Below are positions 24,099-33,323 of a DNA stretch of 64,000 nucleotides, one piece after another. The translations under genes and the position numbers were made by a program. The DNA comes from Coniochaeta sp. PMI_546 (taxonomy: Eukaryota; Ascomycota; Sordariomycetes; Coniochaetales; Coniochaetaceae): contig MU271148.1 in the NCBI GenBank assembly GCA_021432605.1, positions 2,363,362 to 2,427,361 of the forward strand, read 5' to 3'. Position 1 is the first letter of the stretch. Every line of letters starts with the position of its first letter. The notes under the pieces are model-generated. The model saw nothing but the letters and a program-made list of their open reading frames with translations. It was not told the DNA's origin and did not search any database.

Positions 24099-27000
24099 CT
24101 AGTTGATACCGTCCGCAGGAGCACCACCATAAGCAGTAAGCCGCAAATCCGGTGGCACCTGCCAACCGTGCATCTGCGCAGCCCGCATGTACGCATCCAC
24201 GGCCTCGGCAACGCCATAGTCGCTCATCATGCGGCCGGCGGCCGACATGTCCAACCGCGCCCCGCGCTCCTCGCTGCACAGCGCCATGCGCACCTGCAGG
24301 ATGACGCTCTCCATGCTGTTGGCCGGGCTCCAGCCCGAGTTGGTCAGGAGCTCCATGCACATCGCTCCGCCGGCCGTGACGTGGCCGCCGCCGCCGTGCA
24401 TGAACAGCATGAACCGCGGGCGGATCGCGCGGACGAAGGGCGGCGACAAAGGCCAGTCTTTGCCGAACCGGAACTCCATGACTATCGAGGTAACCCCGAT
24501 CTTCTTCATGTCCTGGGCCAGCGGGGTCGAAGGGTCAAAGCTGTGCAGTTCCACGATCCACTGAAACATGTTGGTTGTGGCGTCGAAGTTGATGTACCAT
24601 CCTAGCTCGTGCAGCGGCGTGGCAGCTTGTACTTGTTGAAGCTTGAGAAGCTCGCGGCTAATCGCCCTCGAAGCCGTGGCTGTTGCCCACGAAGGAGGGG
24701 CGAGACGGGGGAGGGTAGTGAGGTCCAGCGTGCCAGGACGAAAGTCAGTGAGGGACTCTTCGGGGACCGGACTTGGAGGGGCTTTTCCGGCACTGCTTGT
24801 AGTGGTCAGTGGTCAAGTCTAGAGTGCTGAAGTGGCAGATGACTTACGTGTCCCGAGCAAGTACGCTCTTCATGCTCGACGAGGGCGACAGTCTTGTACG
24901 ATAGTCGTGACAGTCCGGGGCAAGTAACTCTTGATCTTCACTTGATGACTCCTCGCTGTCCTCGTTATGCGTGTGCACAAGCGTCCGATTCGTCACGAGT
25001 GTACCAACTTGTGCTGGTGTTGTAGAGCGGATGGGCATTGAGGCAACGGGGATATTCAATGCCTGGCCGAATGGGCCTCTGACCTGATAGCCAGGAGCTT
25101 GTGGCAACATAGGCACGTTCTTGTCGTGGTCCGAAACGAGAATGCTGAGGTCTGAATTGCCTTGGAGAGCAGAGGACGAGACAAACAGATAGCGGCATTG
25201 GTGCCAATCCGGTTCCTGGACCACATAGTGCGGATTCTGTGAAACGAACTTCTCCGGAACGTTGATGATCTCGTTGAGGCTCAATACAGACTGTACGTTC
25301 AGTTCGGAGTTCGGCCATCGGGCTGCATACGCACTGGCGGAGTAACCGGTGCTGGTACCAAAGTGTGGACTAAAGTAGACACCGTTTCCAAATGCTCGGC
25401 CGTATCTGATCTCCTTGAAGTCAAGTCCAGTCCGGAGTATGCTGTGCCAGTTAGCAACATCACTTCCGTGCCACGCGAAGATGGTCGGGAAACGTGAAAG
25501 GTCAGTCTCTCGTGCAGCTTGCTGCAGGGCTTTGTTGAACAGGAGCTCCTTGTCTGGGGAGCCTTGGGAGAAGCGAAACTGAATATAGCCTTTCATACCC
25601 GGAATATACTCTTTCCTCCGCTTCTCCTTCACGGTCCAGGCCAAGGACTGTGGACCTGTCTGCTGGTCGTCTGGGACCCCAGCTTTGCCGAGAGTGCCGA
25701 TCTCATTGATACACGACCGGTTGGATGAGACAATCCACATGAGTAGCGAAGCAGCAGCAGGCGAGACTTCCTCGCAGGACCTGAGTGTTGCATTGGGATG
25801 TCTCGAGAGATACTCATGGATCTTTGCAATCGGGGGTAGGGTGTTGAGAACATGTTGCATGACAATGCTCTTCTCAGTATTGGATAGTGTATCAAAGTCA
25901 ACATCATAAGGGCATACGGTGGCTTCCTGGATCTGTGCAGGGAAGGCGTTGGGGAGAGCTCCAGGGATGTCAGGCCGTCCCATCAACACGATCTCAACCC
26001 GTCTCTGATCAGGGAAGACGCCGGTGATCCGGGCATTATGGGAGCAGGCATAATAGGCCTGGATGTCCGAAGACTTCGGCTGTGATACGGAGGTCACTAT
26101 AGCCGGGCGGTACCGCAAGACCACCCACTGATTCGGGCTGAAACGGTAGAGGTCCGCGTCATCACTGAATAGCAGTGCCATGTCCTTCCGGTCAATGCGA
26201 GCTGAGATCGGCATTGGTCGACCCATTTGAGCATCGAAGAGATTCGGCACTCGTAGACGTAGGCCAACTGGAAATTCCCTGATGGGAAAGTTCGTCGACG
26301 TCATGTTGCTTTTCGCATTTGGGGCGGTCCGGGTCGTCCCAACCGAAGTCGGGGGACTGGCAGCAGCCTGGAGGCTTGCATAGCACAGGCTGACTAGGAG
26401 GTCAACCACCGATGGCTCTGTGAGGATCTCGTGCTCGACGTTCGGGCCGAGACCCATAGCCATATATTGGAACAGGCACAGTGGGTTCGAGCAGACATAT
26501 GGACGGAGAGCCTCAAAACCTTCTTCGACCTTCCGGTGGCATCTCAAGCAGTATTGCGTGCATCTGGCGAAGTATCGCATCGCGAACTGCATGGCGATGA
26601 GCGGGAAACTGCGAGCTTGGCTGACCTCGATCAAGTGATCTGACTGTAAGATATGCTGAACAGTCCCTTGAGCTGCAGCAGAGCCCTCGCCGTTATTTTC
26701 GGATTGGCGATCATCATAATCAAGCATAAGGCGTCCTTGGACTGCGAGGCTGCTATTATGCAAAAGCAGCTCGTTGGCCCGGTCCCAGGATGCATTTTGT
26801 GACAGCCTCAGCTTGACGATGGATATCAGACTCTCATCCATGAACTGGTTGAGGGATGCAGAGATGAACATTGTGCGAAATGCTTCATCAGAACTTCCAC
26901 CGTTGTCCGGATCTGTGCGGCCCAGTTCCAAGTGGGAGAAGGCTTTCATGACCTCCTTGGCCGCTGGCTTGTACGCTTTGCATAAACCAATGCGAAATTG

Positions 27001-27825
27001 TAGGCCGGAGTGTGCTGCTGGATGTTCCACTATCCTCTCTAGCGGGGAGTATCGCGTATCGTATTTGACGAGAAGAACGACATAATCGGTGTCAGGGACA
27101 TCCCATGCCACTAGACCCTCTTCGGAGAGGCCCAATTTGTTGACTCGGATGGAGATGCAGACAGTTCCAGTGAGCTCGGAGCTCCCGAGGCCGTTGAACA
27201 CACCAACTCTAAATCCGGCTTGTTTGGCCATGCGAAGGTCGCTCTTTATCCTCTGTACCAGATCCTGGTCGCGAGATGAACTGAGATGAGCGGTTCCACT
27301 CTGAGAGAGCTGCTGATGTTCCTCATGGTAAGATCCAAGCCCGAAGTGCTCGTCGTCGTTCCCAATAAAGTCGTCATCTTCACTCTCAGAGTCTCCAGCG
27401 CAAGACAACGCGCCGTCATAGTCCGTCATAACTAAATCTTCCTCATCATGACCACCGCCAAGAGGAGACTTGTTTTTAGCTTGGTTGGCAAGGGCTACGT
27501 TGATCGATTTGGCAACCTCAGCCACCATCTCCATGACTCTGATGCCGAGTAGGTACTCCTGTACGTTCTCCATTGCTTTCATGACCACCGCGGGGGGATC
27601 ATCGCTGTCGGTGAAGAGCATGAAGTTGTTGCCGTCAGGGTATTCGGAGGCATCTGCGGCGAGTGCTCGAATGCGAATAGGATGTGGGAGGTCGGCATGG
27701 CGGTATATGATGACAACCTCGCCCTCCAAGTCTCCTTTGCTTATGCCTGTGACACCAGGTATCTCGCCCTGGTGGATTCTGGCAGCGGCCTTGCCAATAT
27801 CCTCCTTGAATCTGCGAACACTCAT
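24099..27825 (-). CDS. PARP6/8-like ADP-ribosyltransferase fused to a UBE2Q-like E2 domain
   Basis: One intron (24793-24847) joins a 992-codon exon to the E2 exon, giving 1223 residues. The inner ATG at 27825 is used because the frame extends upstream only to non-ATG codons. Order: RWD/UBC-like fold (about 1-110); acidic linker; a second UBC-like fold (about 190-305); a Cys cluster (CTQYCLRCH...CSNPLC, about 417-450) resembling the zinc-binding segment of PARP6/8; the PARP catalytic domain with FAWHGSD (His786) and NGVYFSPH (Tyr817), its third motif position CRYLFV rather than Glu; then an E2 fold (about 1035-1215) with GGAMCMELL (Cys1138) and SGWSP. The GGAMCMELL..GW pattern and the missing HPN are typical of UBE2Q. 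Likely a mono-ADP-ribosyltransferase coupled to ubiquitin transfer; substrate unknown. Confidence 0.88.
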
Positions 27826-29273
27826 GACGACGGACAAGGATCGAGAAGAAATGAGTTGATGATCATCGGCCGGGCGGATCAGAATAAACAGATATGGAGT
27901 AGTCAGTGTAGTTCGCTGATCTGCGGGACATTCGCTTGGTGAACGTTGAAGATCTCTGAGTGCACGGCACCTTGAGACAAGAGCCGGTTTGGTTTGGAAG
28001 ATTCGAGGAGTGCCGCAGCGACGTGTGCGTGAACTCCAAGGAGTCTTCGTTCCACAGTTGCTCTTTCACGCTGGGAAGCAAAAGAGTCAGTCAGTCGGAC
28101 ATTGAGCTTTTGAGTTTACAAGGGAAGGGTGAAGTCGGCAGAAGCTTGACGACTTTATGGACAAGATATTAATTGTACCGGATTTTAGGTGACTTACGCA
28201 GAACCGTGACGACCAGATGGTTTCCTAGTGAGGGTAATGCAAAGTGGTAGGTGATGTGACAGTCTAGAGTCGGTGAATCGGCAGCGCGAAGAGAGTGACA
28301 GCTGTTGAAGTGAATACCAACATTTTGCACAAAACGGCCGAGGTTGAGACGAGCAAGATGGAATATCATATGCTCTTTGGATAAAGAAATGTAAGAAGTT
28401 CAAGGTGCATCCAAAGGTTGCCTTTGCTTGGCGGGCAGAGGTTTACCAGGCGACGACCGACCTAATAGAGTAAATATCGAGGAAGAGGGCAGGAAGGAGA
28501 TACTGGGTGCACTTCGAATGCAAGGCTGCATGCAGTTCCTAGTTCTTGTTTACAACTGTTAACAATCAAACTCTTAATCACTTGAAGCTTTCCACAACCA
28601 TCGATCAAAGTTACTTATATGTTCTCAGTACGACTTGGAACTGCACCTTCAATGCGGCCTCGTACCATGACATGCACGATCAGCAAGTCCCCAAAGGTAC
28701 CTTCACTGAGGAAGGCACGAGCGAGTTTCGCCCGTCTCGGCAGACATCTAAGTTTAAACCTTTCTTCCTCTTTTGGATGCTTGGTGCCTAAAAGCCTAAG
28801 GAATCCAAACCTCTGAATCCCTGAGGACAACAGAACCCATAGTCGATTAGACTGGACGAAATGACAGTAAATCTAAGCTCATCCTAAGTAGAGACTCTAT
28901 AAGTAAGCCAGTGGTCTTTCAAAAGTGTGTGGTAGTGTTGTTATCGAGCAATGCCTCTCCCAGACATCGCACAAGGCTGGTAGTTTGTAGACGGTGGTTT
29001 TAGAAAGACTGGTAGATGTTAATAGTGCAAAAATCGAGGTTTATCCAAACCTACGTACTTTATCAAGCCAATCTCTTCAAAGGCAACCAATCAGAGATCG
29101 TCAAAGACTGTGTGGATCAACTGGTTTGAGCAGCAAGCCAATGACGTGGAGCTTCCGGGTTCAAGCCTCAGTCAGCATGACAACTTCACGTACTCGACTG
29201 CCCGTACTCCAGCAGCATCAACTCATCTGCCGCGACATTTTTATCTTGGACCTTCCGAGAGAAAAACTGCAGG
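27826..29273. other. Divergent intergenic region, PARP-E2 / COG5
   Basis: About 1.45 kb of upstream DNA for both genes. Only short frames. The left ~400 bp could contain a 5' UTR intron of the PARP-E2 gene (several GTAAGT/AG pairs) but I could not fix one. Confidence 0.5.
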
Positions 29274-30446
29274 ATGGCATGGGATGCGAAGACTGGTCGA
29301 CGGCGACAGAACAGCAGTGCCGCAAACACTGGCAGCAGGATTGTTGCTCTCCACACTCGACAGCAGTCGCGGCAGGTCAATCAGCAGCCCAAGTCGCAAC
29401 ACTTGACCGACCCGTTTCTGCATGACTTTCTGGCGCCATCATTCGACCCTGCTGAGTATCTAAACTCTATACTACCGCCTCTTCAGATCTCTTCAACTTC
29501 TGCTGTCGCTTCTCGCTCTGGCCAAGGAGCTGTTCCTTTAGCAGAGCTGTCCACCCAGGCCCAGACCACATTATCACAGCTCAATGCACACACCACTAGG
29601 CTTACCAACACGCTCACCCAGCTTACCGACGATATTCTTAGGAGTGGGAGCCGCCTGGCGTATGAAGTCGAGCTGCTAAGAGGCGAAACCCTGAGCCTGG
29701 CAGAGACGCTGACTGACGGCTTGAATGACGACATCGAGAAATTCGTCCCAGGTGGCCTTCAGAACCCTGCCTCTCAGACCAGCTCTGCAGTATCAGCTCC
29801 GGATGGGCAGACATCCCAAAGGAGGCTGTCTCTCTTGCCACCCGTGGAGCCGTCGCCCGGAGGCCCCGCAGAGATAGTCGCACCAAATGAGCCGTCCTAC
29901 ATCACACAGCTGCGAACACTGACACTAGTACGCTCCCGCCTGGACTCGGTCATCAAAACATTTGGCGACGCTATGGAATTCGTGTTTCCCCCCTCCGAAC
30001 TGTCCGTGAGCTCGTCTTTCCTGTCCGTCTCGGCACCGGATCCCGGACCGGAAAGTCACAGCACCGAGGAAAAAGGCCAGCAAGTTCTGCAAAAGTTGAG
30101 AGACGAAATATCGCAGCTCCTAAATAACAACCCGGATCCGATCAAGGGGATAGAGGAAGCAGCGCGCCGCATCGAGGAGCTCAAGGAGCTCAACCTAGTC
30201 TGGAAAGGAACTGCGGAAGAGAGAGGTCGCACAAAGTTTATCGAGAGTCTGGCGAGGATGGTTGAGGTCAAGCACCAAGATCTGCTGAAGGAGCTGGAAC
30301 AGTCTGCCAAGCGAGACGGCCGAAAAGGCGAGGTGGCAAGCAGCTCCAAGCCGGAGAGCGAAGGTCAAGCCACGGAGAGTAAGGGCTATGGCAGCTATGG
30401 CCTGATGAGCCAGCTGCAAAAGCTGAGGAGTGGTCTTGAACTTTAG
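29274..30446 (+). CDS. COG5: Conserved oligomeric Golgi complex subunit 5
   Basis: Lobe B subunit of the COG tether, needed for retrograde transport within the Golgi. Single ORF of 390 residues, close to the size of fungal Cog5 (the animal protein is about twice as long). The diagnostic N-terminal block DPFLHDFLAPSFDPAEYLNS is followed by a Leu/Thr-rich helical region (TTLSQLNAHTTRLTNTLTQL) that forms the COG helical bundle, and a Lys/Glu coil near the C-terminus. The first 45 residues are poorly conserved; an upstream non-coding or short coding exon is possible. Intact. Confidence 0.88.
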   Translation: MAWDAKTGRRRQNSSAANTGSRIVALHTRQQSRQVNQQPKSQHLTDPFLHDFLAPSFDPAEYLNSILPPLQISSTSAVASRSGQGAVPLAELSTQAQTTLSQLNAHTTRLTNTLTQLTDDILRSGSRLAYEVELLRGETLSLAETLTDGLNDDIEKFVPGGLQNPASQTSSAVSAPDGQTSQRRLSLLPPVEPSPGGPAEIVAPNEPSYITQLRTLTLVRSRLDSVIKTFGDAMEFVFPPSELSVSSSFLSVSAPDPGPESHSTEEKGQQVLQKLRDEISQLLNNNPDPIKGIEEAARRIEELKELNLVWKGTAEERGRTKFIESLARMVEVKHQDLLKELEQSAKRDGRKGEVASSSKPESEGQATESKGYGSYGLMSQLQKLRSGLEL

Positions 30447-30989
30447 CGAGCATCGATGCGATGCAGTACAGATCGATCAATCAATGAGACTAGGTATTTA
30501 CCGTCTCTGTTTGACACCGCCCCCAAAATCCCCATAGTCTCAGCACACTGGTCTGGTCAGGTAGGATGCTTAAGGTCCGCGCTCTGAAGACTCAACAGAA
30601 TTCCAACAGGGTACACTTGTTCGTAGCCTGGCCCCGGTCAGATATATATGGTTCAGACGTCGCATGGGTCACAGTGCTACAGTGTCTTCCAAACTATAGA
30701 CCACTGCATACGTGACAGGTGCAGCGGTGATCGGGGAAGCAAGACAATCAAGCAAAAGTCAGAATAGAAAAATGAGTTAAGGGTCCAGGAAGACATCAAT
30801 GTTGGAGTGTTTTGGTCTAGAATGTCTTCTTGTACCTCTGGATGCTTAAGTTACCGTGTCGCTCTCCAGCCATGAGCCCTGCAGATGTCCTTCTTGCTGA
30901 TTGCTCAGACACTGCGGTGTAGCTGCAAATAAATATGATGAGGGCCTCGACTTCTGTGTCTTTACTTCTCACCTCCCTCTCTACGGAGT
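30447..30989. other. Intergenic after COG5
   Basis: COG5 3' UTR and 5' flank of the gene remnant. Nothing else recognised. Confidence 0.55.
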
Positions 30990-31752
30990 ATGAGTGTCGC
31001 TTATCGCCAGGTCCGGAGGATAGAATGGCTCCAACGCAGCCCTCGGGTATTGAGACTTTTGCTCTCACTCACTGTTGTTCTGGAGCTCTTGGGTCTTCCT
31101 AACCGTAAGTGATTGAAATTCTCGAGGTGTGTTTGCCTTGAGACCGAGTATTCATGCTAACAGCCCCATGAACAGGTCACCCTGTTCAGCGTGTGCTTAA
31201 TTTCGAAGCATAAACCTCTCCTAATTACAAGTCGGCCTATCCTCGTTTTCCACTTCCTATGACGATACCTTGGCTGGCATCCACACCTATAAGAAGACAT
31301 GGTCGCGCCCAGATCTACATGTTTTAGTCGACGCTAGAACAAGAGATCTCGGGCTGTGCAGGACCCTATTGTCGATTGTCGTCCAGGGCTATCCGGCTCC
31401 TATCCTTGTAGGATACCACAGCGAACTAGGACATATGGATACGCTTGGTCTCTTCCGGAGTATCCGTGACACAATCGCCAAACCACCAACTGCAACGGGA
31501 GATATCGTACTGTGGCTGGGAAGGGACCACTGGGTTCAGTTACCTGTCGAGGTCACTGTACGGCGCTTCCTGGTTGCCTACAGGGTGGTCATAGACTCCC
31601 GAGTGCGTTATGGGCCGGTCTTTTCTCCTTTACTATCCTCGTGCTTTGAACAAGATTTGTTGTTCGGGTGCTATGTGATCAGCCAACGACTCAATCTTAA
31701 TAATCTTGTAAGGACAACGCATGTCAAGAAAGTTCTTCACTTCCCACAGTAA
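30990..31752 (+). pseudogene. Truncated remnant of a fungal glycosyltransferase-like gene
   Basis: ATG at 30990 opens a short cytosolic/basic segment and a membrane anchor (VLRLLLSLTVVLELLGL), like a type II Golgi enzyme. A good intron (31105-31175, GTAAGT, branch GCTAAC, AG) follows. The next segment reaches a stop unless a second, only 41-nt, intron (31191-31231) is removed. Then comes SYDDTLAGIHTYKKTWSRPD, HVLVDARTRDLGLCRTLLS and QLPVEVTVRR, which I recognise from a multicopy ascomycete family with a nucleotide-diphospho-sugar transferase-like fold. The usual metal-site-like VDxYDxWxQLP is altered to WLGRDHWVQLP. The frame ends soon after, and the conserved C-terminal half (WLNSG-type motif) is not found downstream. 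Most likely a decayed or truncated copy; a short expressed protein is possible. Confidence 0.6.
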
Positions 31753-32723
31753 CCTGTCTTCTGCCATATAGTATGTGACCTTGATGAACTTGGAAGATAC
31801 AAGGTGTGCTTCTGGGACATCAATGGACACGTCACCTTATGGTCGTCTCGCATGAGAGTGGAATAGTACAGGGTAGAGGCGTAGAGACACTGTCTTTGGC
31901 CACCTCGTCATGTTTTGTTATTTGCGGATGTTTGATCTGCAAAACGGTCTATGTTTTATGTTTCTCGCTTTCTCAGCGATAACAGTTGGCGCAGGGTCTT
32001 GCTGTTTAACCAAGCAGAAGGTAACAATCATGCCCAAGTCCAGACCTGAAGGAGGGAGCTACGAGTCTGACGCAGTGGTAGTGATTCGCAACCGGCAAAC
32101 CAGTCCCTCGCTTGTCTCCGGAAATGCATAGACCTCAAGGCCCTTTTTGAAGGTAGCCCTGCCTGCTACGATAATGTTTTCTCCGCCCATCTCCTCTAGG
32201 ATGGCCACCAGACGACTCCGTTTTGTGACGCAGATGCGATCTGCTTAAGGAAAACAAACAGCGATAACCAAGGGCGAAGCAAAGGCGTTGAGGCCTTCCC
32301 AATGTTGTTCCGGTCCTCGAGGAGCAGACTCGCATATTTCGGGTCCGGCCGAGTGGAAGGCTGGACCGAGAGAGAGTCTAGTAAATCCACTCTGATTCGC
32401 CGAGGAAAGTGGACAAATAGGAATGACCAAAAAAAACACGGAAAAGCTCGAGACTGCCACGAACTTTGAGGCAATTGGGCAGCTAAATCCCGCCGGAAGG
32501 TGTAATGCCAAGTGAAGAGAGAATGTCCATCTGCGCGGCATGGAGCCTGCCCCAGCATGCGGCCGTTCTGGCGCCGACCAGGGGACAATGCGTACTTCCC
32601 GCCTTTAGATGTTGCGAAAGGAAGACCCTGAGACACCTCCTGGTACAGGCATGCGTTCCTCTCTTGTTCAGCTCAGTCATGGATAATCCGTGCACTTGGC
32701 GTTCCGGACGGGTCACCGTCGGG
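31753..32723. other. Intergenic
   Basis: I searched here for the missing C-terminal half of the glycosyltransferase-like remnant and did not see it. No other gene supported. Confidence 0.5.
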
Positions 32724-33323
32724 CTACCGCTTTATGGTCGACCGATCCAAGGCAGTTTGTAGCTCCGGACGGTCCTTGAGAGCCTCCTTAGCCTGGACGT
32801 AGGTCATCCATGACCTCATGCGCTTGTCCTTCTCTGGCCACTCCGCCTCCTCGCTGGTGACGGTCGCTTCGTAGAACCGGTAGAGCGACTTATGTGACTC
32901 CTTGTCCTTGTCCTTGGAAGACGACGCTTTCTTTGGAGGTCTGGTTTCGGTGATGTCGCCAAGATCGTAGTCGATCTGGATCAAGATGCCTGCTTCTTCC
33001 CAAGCCTCTCTTGCTGCTGCCTCTGTACACTCTTCGTCTGTCTCCCATCCGCCCTTGGGTAATACCCAGCCTTTCCGGCGTGTTGACTGGATCAACATGA
33101 CATACTGCTTGTCCGCCGTCAGTGGCACCACACCAGCAACTAGCCGCTCGCCCTTCGCGTTATAGCCTGCGAGTGATATAGGGGTCAGTTTCGCCAAGCC
33201 CACCAAAGGAGCACAAAGTCGTGTTCCAGGGGAAGCGCTTTCCCAAATTGGGTGCTCCTACTCACGTTGTTTGCTTCTCCCAGTTCTAGACTCCATAGTT
33301 CGACTGCTGCTGCTTGCTGCCAT
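32724..33323 (-). CDS. Nudix hydrolase, diadenosine/diphosphoinositol polyphosphate phosphohydrolase (Aps1/Ddp1 type)
   Basis: Cleaves diphosphoinositol polyphosphates and Ap5A/Ap6A-type dinucleotides in the cytosol. Removing the intron 33167-33265 joins a 19-codon first exon (MESRTGRSKQ inside it) to the body, giving 166 residues; the MESRTGRSxQRY opening is characteristic of fungal Aps1/Ddp1. The Nudix box GX5EX7REUXEEXGU is complete at 58-80 (GGWETDEECTEAAAREAWEE then AGI), preceded by KGWVLPKGG. A Lys/Ser/Asp-rich insertion (KKASSSKDKDKESHK) separates two strands, as in related fungal proteins. Intact. Confidence 0.93.
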
